From SSEF01 sp964604195 (GTDB taxonomy: Bacteria > Patescibacteriota > Minisyncoccia > Moranbacterales > UBA1568): a DNA stretch of 7,456 bases. Positions 1 to 5,322 of this stretch are shown here, in pieces. How positions within the stretch are numbered: the first letter of the stretch is position 1; each line of letters begins with the position of its first letter. The notes under the pieces were generated by a model, which saw only the letters and a program-made list of their open reading frames with translations, did not search any database and had not been told where the DNA came from. The stretch is taken from positions 1-7,456 of the forward strand of contig CAZRXW010000040.1 of NCBI GenBank assembly GCA_964604195.1. The letters are read 5' to 3'. A program made the position numbers and the translations under genes.

Positions 1-84
1 ACCAGACACCCATCAAAGCCAGTCATTTGTCACCTATGTACTCATCTTGTACAGGGCATAGCCAAGAAAAGGAGAAAGGGGTAG
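1..84 (+). CDS. 3' end of an unidentified gene (partial)
   Basis: Frame 1 is open from the window edge for 27 codons and stops at TAG (82-84). The encoded tail contains a Cys-x2-Cys pair (CHLC) and ends in a strongly basic stretch (AKKRRKG), a common look for a real protein C-terminus. The next gene's -10-like hexamer begins 15 bases after this stop. The product cannot be named from 27 residues. A CxxC plus basic tail would fit a zinc-binding or nucleic-acid-binding protein, but that is only a guess, and a short open frame can also occur by chance. Confidence 0.45.
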   Translation, partial: TRHPSKPVICHLCTHLVQGIAKKRRKG

Positions 85-98
85 GATGGGGGTGAATG

Positions 99-104
99 TA
101 TACT
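99..104 (+). promoter_or_regulatory. -10-like hexamer for the DUF1189-type gene
   Basis: TATACT lies nine bases before the ATG at 114, which would put the transcription start within a few bases of that ATG, giving a leaderless mRNA. No convincing -35 is present at the usual distance. If the hexamer is real, the in-frame ATG at 96 is upstream of the transcript and cannot be the start. Confidence 0.4.
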
Positions 105-113
105 CTTTATCCT

Positions 114-1070
114 ATGCTCGAAAAACTCAAGAATATTTTCTATCGACCAGACTTTTTTCGAAGACAAGCATTTACTGCTGGCCAAGCACTTTCATTTTAT
201 TCCCTCTCCATCCTTTTCCTCGTTCTTGGTCTATCACTCGTCCTCATCCCAGCTGCTTGGGGAGTGAACCGTTTTTTTGAGTCAACCAAATGGCATGAGC
301 AGAAACAAATTATCGAAGGACTCTATCCCGATGGTCTCGTACTTACTTTGGAGCATGGCAAACTGACTACCAATCAAGTTGCCCCTGTCGTTATTTCCCT
401 TCCCAAGGAGTGGCAAAAAGATGGTAATTGCAAAAAAAAGAAACATTGTGAGGGCAATGAACTCCCAACAAACCTCTTGGTGATAAACAAGGATGCTGAG
501 CTCTCTCGCAGGGCTATCAAGTCCTATGACACACTCATCTTGGCGAGTGAAACTGAAATCGGTATGAATAATCCTGGTCGAGGTGAAACCAGAATTTTCA
601 GTACGGCCGAGCTCAATTTTGATCAAAAGATCGTCGTGAGCAAGAGCTCTTTCGTCTATTGGATGAATCGAGGAACCAGCATCATTCAAACAGCCATCCT
701 GTTTCTCCTTGCCGTCCTCCCGCTCATTATGTTTCTGGTGCTCTGGGTTAGCTATCTCGCCTATAGCCTCTTGGGAGCACTCGTCGTCTGGCTCGCCGCT
801 CATATCAGAAATCATCGACTCACCTATAGGAGAGCGTATCTCTCCACGCTCTACCTTCTCCCAGCCTCATTTCTTATGATGGTAGTTATGTCAGCGATGA
901 GTTATCGTATCCCGCTTCTCTTTACGATTATCCTCTTTGGCATGGCGCTCCTCAATTTTGACCGGCGGGCCAAGGAAAAAGTTCTTCCTGGACCATTTAC
1001 CGATGCTTATTCCACGGTAACTCATGAAGCCCTGATCACTCCGGCACGACCAGCTCCTGAGAATAAATAG
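114..1070 (+). CDS. DUF1189-type polytopic membrane protein
   Basis: The 318-residue product (from ATG 114) looks like the DUF1189 family of membrane proteins, whose function is unknown. A short basic cytoplasmic start (MLEKLKNIFYRPDFFRR) leads into TM1 at about residues 25-50. A non-membrane domain of roughly 130 residues follows (about 52-185), presumably outside the cytoplasm. Then come about four more hydrophobic segments: 190-210, 212-230, 243-262 and 266-282. The external domain has two Cys six residues apart around a lysine run (C106 and C112, NCKKKKHC), which could form a disulfide. The in-frame ATG at 96 would add six residues; I prefer 114 because TATACT at 99-104 fits a leaderless start and the family usually begins near the first basic helix. 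The family call rests on length, topology and overall look, not on a diagnostic motif. Confidence 0.7.
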   Translation: MLEKLKNIFYRPDFFRRQAFTAGQALSFYSLSILFLVLGLSLVLIPAAWGVNRFFESTKWHEQKQIIEGLYPDGLVLTLEHGKLTTNQVAPVVISLPKEWQKDGNCKKKKHCEGNELPTNLLVINKDAELSRRAIKSYDTLILASETEIGMNNPGRGETRIFSTAELNFDQKIVVSKSSFVYWMNRGTSIIQTAILFLLAVLPLIMFLVLWVSYLAYSLLGALVVWLAAHIRNHRLTYRRAYLSTLYLLPASFLMMVVMSAMSYRIPLLFTIILFGMALLNFDRRAKEKVLPGPFTDAYSTVTHEALITPARPAPENK

Positions 1071-1108
1071 ACTAAGTATATTAAGTAATCCGTCTTACAA
1101 CGTGGCTT

Positions 1109-1273
1109 ATGGACAAGGTGAAAGTAGAAAATCATAGTTTTACAGCATTCTCATGGTGCGCGGGCTGGCTTTTCACGGTTGGTTTCTTAGGGCTTTCTTT
1201 TTGGAAAGGTGTACTAGCCATCGCTATCTGGCCATACTATATCGGGGAATATGTAAGTAGTCTCATGAGGTAG
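1109..1273 (+). CDS. Small (54 aa) two-helix membrane protein
   Basis: ATG at 1109 opens a 54-codon frame ending at TAG (1271-1273). The product is hydrophobic and aromatic-rich: a charged start (MDKVKVENH), a first helix about 11-31 (FTAFSWCAGWLFTVGFLGLSF), and a second about 34-48 ending in an IWPYYIGEY motif. The two segments could form a membrane hairpin. It lies 38 bases after the DUF1189-type gene on the same strand. There is no SD; TACAAC ends seven bases before the ATG and TATATT lies at 1077-1082, so either a separate promoter or read-through is possible. No function is known to me. The biased composition and conserved-looking WPYY motif argue against a chance frame. Confidence 0.65.
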   Translation: MDKVKVENHSFTAFSWCAGWLFTVGFLGLSFWKGVLAIAIWPYYIGEYVSSLMR

Positions 1274-1300
1274 TTGACGCAGCTTCTTTTTTCGTATACA
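1274..1300 (+). promoter_or_regulatory. Probable promoter of the secreted Cys-rich gene
   Basis: TTGACG (1274-1279) matches a -35 in five of six positions and begins directly after the preceding stop codon. TATACA (1295-1300) follows with a 15-base spacer, shorter than ideal. Transcription would begin near 1307, leaving about 30 bases of leader with an SD (GAGGG, 1329-1333). This contrasts with the leaderless-looking genes around it. Confidence 0.4.
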
Positions 1301-1336
1301 ACAGCAGTATCATAGCTATCTCTTGAAGAGGGACCT

Positions 1337-1708
1337 ATGTCCAAGTCGTTTTTACTGGCTTGTCTCCTGGCAGCTGTCGCATTCGCCACTTGCAGCGGAA
1401 AGAGGGCTCACTCGCAGACGAGATCAATCCCGACCATTCCGGACTACGAGATCAAAGCAGTCGAAACCGTTTGTGAACATGGAGGGACAGTGCTTCATTT
1501 CCTCCTTCGAGAAACTCAAGGAGGAAGACAGCCGATCACCAAGAAGATGTACTGCATCGATAAACAAGGGCGGCGGGTGCTCCGTATCGATTGCAGCCAC
1601 CAGCGCTCTCACTGTGAAAGGCCAGTGGTGACCGAAGATTCGGTCGAGGAGTTCAGACGACTCCTTCAAACTATGGAGGAGAATCCCAACAATGGTATCG
1701 ATACCTGA
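1337..1708 (+). CDS. Secreted small Cys-rich protein, unknown function
   Basis: The 123-residue product starts with a signal peptide: MSKS, then a hydrophobic core (about 5-17) and a small-residue end (AFATCSG). C19 follows F-A-T, a poor lipobox, so cleavage by signal peptidase I or lipidation are both open. The mature part holds four Cys (C46, C73, C86, C93), enough for two disulfides, within a mixed-charge region (VCEHGG, MYCIDKQGRR, DCSHQRSHCER), and ends with an acidic helix (VTEDSVEEFRRLLQTMEE). The start is supported by the SD GAGGG five bases or so before ATG. The gene has its own promoter and a strong terminator just downstream (1723-1762), so it is probably monocistronic. I do not recognise a family. 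The DNA is GC-richer than the operons around it (34 of 60 bases G/C in 1381-1440). Confidence 0.75.
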   Translation: MSKSFLLACLLAAVAFATCSGKRAHSQTRSIPTIPDYEIKAVETVCEHGGTVLHFLLRETQGGRQPITKKMYCIDKQGRRVLRIDCSHQRSHCERPVVTEDSVEEFRRLLQTMEENPNNGIDT

Positions 1709-1722
1709 GTCACGCTCAATTC

Positions 1723-1762
1723 TGGGCCACATCCACATGTCTGGAGGTGGCCCAAGCTTTTT
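1723..1762 (+). terminator. Rho-independent terminator after the Cys-rich gene
   Basis: An 8-bp perfect stem (TGGGCCAC 1723-1730 with GTGGCCCA 1747-1754) is extended inward by TCC/GGA past one mismatch. It is followed by AGC and then TTTTT (1758-1762). It starts 15 bases after the stop at 1708. Confidence 0.85.
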
Positions 1763-1764
1763 AT

Positions 1765-1799
1765 AAAAAGAAGGCCCGCCGACCGTTCGGTCTGGCGGG
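1765..1799 (-). terminator. Rho-independent terminator of the 1856-2200 minus-strand gene
   Basis: CCCGCCGACC (1775-1784) pairs with GGTC-T-GGCGGG (1789-1799) around a GTTC loop: ten pairs with one bulged base. Read on the minus strand it is followed by CCTTC and then TTTTT (complement of 1765-1769). It lies about 57 bases past the stop of the convergent gene. The T-run is shared with the plus-strand terminator through the 14-base palindrome CTTTTTATAAAAAG (1757-1770). Confidence 0.8.
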
Positions 1800-1805
1800 T
1801 TCCTT

Positions 1806-1825
1806 GTTTGGCCAAGTTTGGCCAT
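1806..1825. repeat. Two-copy tandem 10-base repeat
   Basis: GTTTGGCCAA (1806-1815) is followed at once by GTTTGGCCAT (1816-1825), nine of ten bases identical. It lies in the 3' untranslated part of the minus-strand gene. It may be a simple duplication; GGCCAA/TTGGCC also allows short pairing. No function is evident. Confidence 0.5.
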
Positions 1826-1855
1826 TATTGCTGCACCACTTCTTAGGACGCAGCA

Positions 1856-2200
1856 CTAATTCACAGGGGTGATTTGGATGCTTCCATTTGGCTGCAGCTG
1901 GATGAGGAGTATCAGCTGCTCTTGATTAGTGTCGAGATCAGGCCGATTCGGCACCCTCAAACGAGGAAAGATGTCCAGATGACCACCCGAAGCAGTGGGG
2001 TAGAACTGCCCTTCAGCATGAGTAACATACCTCACCCCGTCTTGTGTCACCCACTTGAGACGGAGGCTATCCCCATCACAATCCTGGATCTCTTCAGGGA
2101 TGATGGCATCGTTCGCCGGTACCCAGCAATCGAAACACTGCCTCAGAGCCAGAGCAAAGGCATTGCGAGCCAGCTGGGTAACTTCTTGGGAAAAGGACAT
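1856..2200 (-). CDS. Hypothetical protein, 114 aa
   Basis: The start at 2200 is supported by AGGAGA seven bases upstream of ATG, and the gene ends in a strong terminator (1765-1799). The protein has no signal peptide or membrane helix. An amphipathic helix (about 4-22, FSQEVTQLARNAFALALRQ) runs into CFDCW (C22, C25). Then comes an acidic DCDGDS (40-45) and a region of likely beta strands (SLRLKWVTQDGVRYVTHAEGQFYP, about 45-68; LILLIQLQPNGSIQITPV, about 96-113). It is probably a small cytoplasmic alpha+beta protein. No family is recognised. A longer open frame runs antisense through it but lacks an SD. G/C is high (34 of 60 in 2101-2160). Confidence 0.7.
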   Translation of the reverse strand: MSFSQEVTQLARNAFALALRQCFDCWVPANDAIIPEEIQDCDGDSLRLKWVTQDGVRYVTHAEGQFYPTASGGHLDIFPRLRVPNRPDLDTNQEQLILLIQLQPNGSIQITPVN

Positions 2201-2289
2201 GGTAAATCTCCTGTGGGTGAGGATCAGGGAGAGCGATGCTACCCATCACTCATGGCGCTACCTTGGCATACTCCTCATCTTTGGTCAAG

Positions 2290-2329
2290 AAAAAGAAAAG
2301 CAGCAGACCCTCGGTGAGAATCTACTGCT
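2290..2329 (-). terminator. Rho-independent terminator after the 2362-2547 gene
   Basis: On the minus strand, AGCAGTAGA pairs with TCTGCTGCT (plus coordinates 2321-2329 and 2299-2307; nine pairs, one G-U). The stem continues through two possible U-G pairs and CTC/GAG around an ACC loop. It is followed by TTTTCTTTT (complement of 2290-2298). It separates the 2362-2547 gene from the 1856-2200 gene, so these two are not a simple operon. Confidence 0.8.
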
Positions 2330-2361
2330 AAAGCAGCCCGCTCAGCGCCAGCCCCTGATGA

Positions 2362-2547
2362 CTAGACGCCGTGCTTGACCTCGTCGGGCATATGGGTGGT
2401 CATCCCATGCATGGTGTCATCATCACCATCAAGGAGGCTGTCGTAGGGAACAGGATCGCCTCGAAAGCGCTTGAACACTGCCACGATGACGAGTCCTACT
2501 ACCAGGACCGAAAGTCCAAGAAGAAGGGAAATAAACCAGGTGGGCAT
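2362..2547 (-). CDS. Small single-pass membrane protein with an acidic, Met/His-rich tail (61 aa)
   Basis: I place the start at ATG 2547 because GGAGGT (complement of 2553-2558) lies five to six bases upstream. The frame is open further up, but those codons lack a good start. The 61 residues comprise one hydrophobic helix (about 5-25, FISLLLGLSVLVVGLVIVAVF), a basic boundary (KRFRG) that puts the rest inside the cell, then an acidic stretch (DSLLDGDDD) and a tail with three Met and three His (M46, H47, M49, H52, M53, H59). Such spacing of Met and His can bind copper or another metal, but this is only suggestive. A strong terminator follows. Function is unknown. Confidence 0.7.
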   Translation of the reverse strand: MPTWFISLLLGLSVLVVGLVIVAVFKRFRGDPVPYDSLLDGDDDTMHGMTTHMPDEVKHGV

Positions 2548-2621
2548 CGGATACCTCCAGGGCGCCAGTTGACGACACTTTATCCCTATCATAATCTCCC
2601 GTAACGAGCAAATATAATCGA

Positions 2622-2638
2622 GTTCTTTGTCAAAGAAC
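2622..2638. promoter_or_regulatory. Perfect 17-base palindrome between divergent genes (possible operator)
   Basis: GTTCTTTG-T-CAAAGAAC is an 8-bp inverted repeat around one base. It lies between the minus-strand gene starting at 2547 and the plus-strand hydrolase reading frame starting near 2663. A TATAAT at 2613-2618 sits directly before it, so a plus-strand transcript could begin inside it. On the minus strand the palindrome contains TTGACA. Its position suits a dimeric repressor site, but no regulator gene is in the window. Confidence 0.4.
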
Positions 2639-2662
2639 AGTATATTCAAAAGAAAACATCCT

Positions 2663-2707
2663 GTGTTTAAAACATTGATGCTAGTTGCTGTAGCTATCGG
2701 ACTCTGA
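2663..2707 (+). pseudogene. Signal-peptide-like fragment, out of frame with the hydrolase
   Basis: From GTG 2663 (or ATG 2678) this frame reads VFKTLMLVAVAIGL and then stops at TGA (2705-2707). It has the basic start and hydrophobic core of a signal peptide. The hydrolase frame, shifted by one base, opens at 2694 and carries on immediately with a plausible mature N-terminus. The simplest reading is that this is the lost 5' end of the hydrolase gene, separated by a one-base insertion or two-base deletion between about 2691 and 2708, or by a sequencing error. Confidence 0.45.
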
Positions 2708-2828
2708 GGACAATAATCCTCCTCAGTATACTAAAAAGAAAATTCTCCCTGACACTACTTCAACCCTGGAGAGCCCAGTCAAAGTAGCTACCAAGGATGG
2801 GAAGCAATATTTTTTAGTTGGCCAACCA

Positions 2829-3470
2829 ATGGGCCAAAATGGAGAGGAACCTCGGAAAATAATCTTTTCTCTCCCGGGTCATGGATCTACTGCCGAACAG
2901 GATTATGCTGCCTGGAAGCCGCAGCTGATTGAGAATGGAACCTATGCGCTGGCTAGTCTCAATTGGTGGGATGGCGAAGGGGAAAAAATCAATGATTATT
3001 ACCGGCCCGATGAGGTGCTGGTGCAAATAAAGGCTTTTCTTGAGACCTATGGATATACTGCTGATGATAGAGTGATACTTTCTGGTTTCTCTCGCGGAAG
3101 TGCCAATACCTATCCAGTCAAAGCTTACGATGTAGTAAGTGGGACACCTATTATTGACGCGGTTATTTCTGCTTCTGGGAAATATCAGTCGGATTTTCCT
3201 CTCACGCCGCATCAGTCAAATTCACTTGATGGAAAGATCTACCAAGGAGTACCCTGGGTACTCGTCTGTGGGGAACGAGATGATAATCCTGAACGCGATG
3301 GCTGTATTGGTATGGAAGAAACAAGGAGTTACTTAACCCAAACTGGCGCAGAAGTTCTCGCTCTCCTCAAAGATCCACAGGGTGGTCACGGGGCTTTCCA
3401 TCAAAGCCCACTCAAACTGGCTCGTCAGGCTCTCGAGCTTCTCGATGCCAAATTCGTTCAGAAGAAGTGA
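2829..3470 (+). CDS. Alpha/beta hydrolase (esterase/depolymerase-like), N-terminus uncertain
   Basis: From ATG 2829 the product has 213 residues with the alpha/beta hydrolase core. The oxyanion-side loop is LPGHGS (15-20), the nucleophile elbow GFSRGS puts the catalytic Ser at 88, acid candidates lie in CGERDDNPERDG (D151, D152 or D157), and the catalytic His is probably H187 (GGHGAF). The layout resembles the esterase/PHB-depolymerase and dienelactone-hydrolase groups; the substrate cannot be told. ATG 2829 is probably not the true start: the frame is open back to 2694 and those codons encode a good first strand (VKVATKDGKQYFLVG) but hold no ATG, GTG or TTG. A signal-peptide-like stretch lies just upstream in another frame. 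So this is either a secreted hydrolase broken by a frameshift or a truncated intracellular form. Its TGA stop is part of the next gene's promoter. Confidence 0.75.
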   Translation: MGQNGEEPRKIIFSLPGHGSTAEQDYAAWKPQLIENGTYALASLNWWDGEGEKINDYYRPDEVLVQIKAFLETYGYTADDRVILSGFSRGSANTYPVKAYDVVSGTPIIDAVISASGKYQSDFPLTPHQSNSLDGKIYQGVPWVLVCGERDDNPERDGCIGMEETRSYLTQTGAEVLALLKDPQGGHGAFHQSPLKLARQALELLDAKFVQKK

Positions 3471-3476
3471 TATAAT
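3468..3476 (+). promoter_or_regulatory. Extended -10 promoter of the redox operon
   Basis: TGaTATAAT is a perfect extended -10 element whose TG is part of the stop codon of the upstream hydrolase gene. Eight bases separate it from the ATG at 3485, so transcription should start at or within a few bases of the start codon and give a leaderless mRNA. No good -35 is visible, as is usual for extended -10 promoters. It is the best candidate promoter for the 3485-6452 operon. Confidence 0.6.
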
Positions 3477-3484
3477 GAAAGTAT

Positions 3485-3865
3485 ATGGGAAAAAATAGTC
3501 TCCGCATAGCTTCATTTCTCTTCTCTGGTGCTCTCTTGGTAGTTGCCTGGTTTTGGGTACTCTATAGTGAGGAAAATCGCAGGCTCGCGCAAGCAGCCAA
3601 ACGAGAGACCGAGTACCTCGATGAACTCCGCGCCATCGACAGTGATCGAAAGGCCTATTTTGAGAGTATTGCTGCTACTCGCAAGGAGCAGCTCGAAGCT
3701 ATGGAGGCAGCCAAAGCCCAATATGAGGCGCTTTTGAAAAGTCAGGCTGATCAAGTCAAAGCACAAACCAAGGCTACTACTCAAGTGGTAAGTAAGCCAG
3801 TGACCAAAAAAGAAACTGTCCAAGTTGCCAAGCCTAAATCTACTCGAAAGAGTAAAAGTTCTTAA
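3485..3865 (+). CDS. Single-pass membrane protein with extracytoplasmic coiled coil and Lys-rich tail
   Basis: The 126-residue product has one N-terminal membrane helix (about 8-27, IASFLFSGALLVVAWFWVLY). A charged, Ala/Glu/Arg-rich stretch follows (about 28-95) with the heptad look of a coiled coil. The tail (about 96-126) is rich in Lys, Thr and Ser (KKETVQVAKPKSTRKSKSS). The helix may be an uncleaved signal anchor that places the rest outside. No family is recognised. It is the first gene of the operon and lies nine bases before the next. A structural or partner-binding role is inferred only: the coiled coil could dimerise, and the basic tail could bind the acidic segment of the neighbouring secreted protein or the cell wall. 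Confidence 0.75.
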   Translation: MGKNSLRIASFLFSGALLVVAWFWVLYSEENRRLAQAAKRETEYLDELRAIDSDRKAYFESIAATRKEQLEAMEAAKAQYEALLKSQADQVKAQTKATTQVVSKPVTKKETVQVAKPKSTRKSKSS

Positions 3866-3874
3866 TATTTGTGT

Positions 3875-4345
3875 ATGAAATTTTTTGTGGACACACATAT
3901 TTTGTTCGTTCTCGCACTTGCACTCAGTGTTTCTCTGGGTACCCTCGGACCACGGGCGTCCATTTCGCCAAAGCTTGCTTGGGCTGCCGAAGAAAGTGAG
4001 GGTAGTGAGGAAGATGAGGAATCTGAATCATCCGAGTATTCCGATTCTGGTGATGACGAAGAGAAATCAACTGAAACAGTAACTCGTACCTACACCGTAA
4101 TGGAGCAGGTCGAAGAAACGGTGTTGGTGACTCCTCCGGCCTATCTAAGTGATCGAGATGGGGATTCTCTTGTTGATGCCATTGATCCCAACCCAGATAC
4201 TCATCAAAAGGAATTTTTTACCGACGATGATGGCGATAGTATTGCCAATGCCTACGATCAGTTTCCTGGGCTTGATGATCTTGTTACTTTTGCTGATGAA
4301 ACCGATGAGAATGAGAACGGGGTCATAGATCGTTATGAGTCCTAA
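3875..4345 (+). CDS. Secreted acidic protein with TSP3/EF-hand-like calcium-binding loops
   Basis: I start at ATG 3875 (156 residues); a TTG six bases earlier is less likely. A signal peptide spans about 1-37 (core about 9-25, end LAWA-A). Next is a very acidic, Ser-rich segment (39-64), a linker with a VTRTYTVMEQVEETV stretch (69-83), and two TSP3-type loops: DRDGDSLVDAIDPNP (93-107) and DDDGDSIANAYDQFPG (117-132). An EF-hand/dockerin-like loop (DENENGVIDRYE, 144-155) ends the protein. Such Asp-rich loops bind calcium in known TSP3 and EF-hand proteins. The same repeat type occurs on the ferric reductase-like protein two genes downstream, which suggests a shared location or contact. It has no SD, and its 3' end overlaps the ApbE-family gene by 11 bases. 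No enzymatic domain is seen. Confidence 0.8.
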   Translation: MKFFVDTHILFVLALALSVSLGTLGPRASISPKLAWAAEESEGSEEDEESESSEYSDSGDDEEKSTETVTRTYTVMEQVEETVLVTPPAYLSDRDGDSLVDAIDPNPDTHQKEFFTDDDGDSIANAYDQFPGLDDLVTFADETDENENGVIDRYES

Positions 4346-5306
4346 AATCCCTCTGGTGAGTGTTGAGCATGAGGTTGAGCGGGACATCATGAATACTGAT
4401 GTTTACGTAAAAATACTTGGTCATCAAGAAAATCAAAAGACGCTCGAAACTCATCTTGATGAGGTTTTTTTATATTTTCGTGATTTTGAACGTCGCTTTA
4501 GTCGTTTTAGAGAAGAGAGCGAACTCAGTCAGTTCAACCAAAGTCAGGGTGGGAGAGTATCTCAGGACCTTTTTTCTCTCCTTGAGACCGCAAGGGACTA
4601 TTCGCAAGAAACCAATGGTGTTTTTGATCCGGCTATACTCCCTGCTTTGGAGATGGCTGGCTATGCAAACACTCATACTGCTCCCGTAGCAGGAAACTCC
4701 CTCAGACACAGCATTCAAGAACTTTCTTTCGACCACAAAAAGCAACGAGTTACTAAGCCTGAATCACTCAAGATTGACCTTGGTGGCATTGGCAAGGGAT
4801 ACTGTGTCGATATGGTCAGTCACAAACTTCACCATTGGGGGTATAAAGATTTTGTGGTAGATGCCGGTGGGGATATTTATGCGAGTGGAGTAAACCAAGA
4901 AGAGGCGTATCCTTTCTGGGCTTTCGATATCGAAAATCCTCTGCAGCAAGAGCAATCTATCGCTACTATTCTTCTTTCTAATGAAGCAGTAGCTACTTCT
5001 GGACGCAATCGGCGGGCGTGGGTAAAAGACGGCATTTCGAAACACCACCTTATTGACCCGATGACGCAGGATAGTGCCAATTCTGATCTGATGACAGTGT
5101 CAGTCATCGCTCCAAAAGCGGCTACGGCTGATGTGTGGGCTAAGACATTTTTTATTCTTGGATTATCCCACGGATTAGCCATGGCTGAGAAAAAGCGTTT
5201 GCCAGCCCTTTTTGTCACTAGTAAAGGAGAACAAGTCTCTTCTTCCTTTTGGTCTAAGAAAGTTTGGCAACCAACTGGTCAGTCTTTTCCTGAAGGAGTA
5301 AACTAG
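4335..5306 (+). CDS. apbE: FAD:protein FMN transferase (ApbE family)
   Basis: This 323-residue enzyme should transfer FMN from FAD to a Thr or Ser of a target protein (EC 2.7.1.180), making covalently flavinylated redox proteins. Family motifs are clear and in order: FSRFREESELSQFN (55-68), GVFDPAILPAL (95-105), DLGGIGKGYCVD (148-159), DAGGDIYASG (176-185), AVATSGRNRRAW (218-229), HHLIDPMT (237-244) and ADVWAKTFFILG (265-276). D266 of the metal-binding motif is kept, but the usual Thr of AD-x-x-x-T is Lys270. ApbE enzymes of surface redox systems are usually exported lipoproteins; this one has no signal peptide, and an in-frame TAG at 4326 rules out a longer start. Its ATG overlaps the previous gene by 11 bases, so translation is probably coupled. 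The next gene encodes a heme membrane protein. The flavin-accepting target is not in the window. Confidence 0.93.
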   Translation: MSPKIPLVSVEHEVERDIMNTDVYVKILGHQENQKTLETHLDEVFLYFRDFERRFSRFREESELSQFNQSQGGRVSQDLFSLLETARDYSQETNGVFDPAILPALEMAGYANTHTAPVAGNSLRHSIQELSFDHKKQRVTKPESLKIDLGGIGKGYCVDMVSHKLHHWGYKDFVVDAGGDIYASGVNQEEAYPFWAFDIENPLQQEQSIATILLSNEAVATSGRNRRAWVKDGISKHHLIDPMTQDSANSDLMTVSVIAPKAATADVWAKTFFILGLSHGLAMAEKKRLPALFVTSKGEQVSSSFWSKKVWQPTGQSFPEGVN

Positions 5307-5322
5307 AGGCATACTCCTCACT

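Noticed and set aside
96..113. ATG 96 as start of the DUF1189-type gene, with the G-rich stretch before it as SD
   Set aside because: TATACT at 99-104 would place the transcript start after it, and ATG 114 gives a more typical N-terminus. It remains possible.
1367..1402. Lipoprotein signal at C19 of the Cys-rich secreted protein
   Set aside because: F-A-T-C is a poor lipobox, so I describe it only as a signal peptide with uncertain cleavage.
1874..2317. 147-codon plus-strand open frame
   Set aside because: It starts with TTG without an SD and runs antisense through the 1856-2200 gene, which has ATG, a good SD and its own terminator.
3248..3260. GTACCC-T-GGGTAC palindrome
   Set aside because: It lies inside the hydrolase coding region over VPWVL codons, with no nearby start or partner copy; probably chance.
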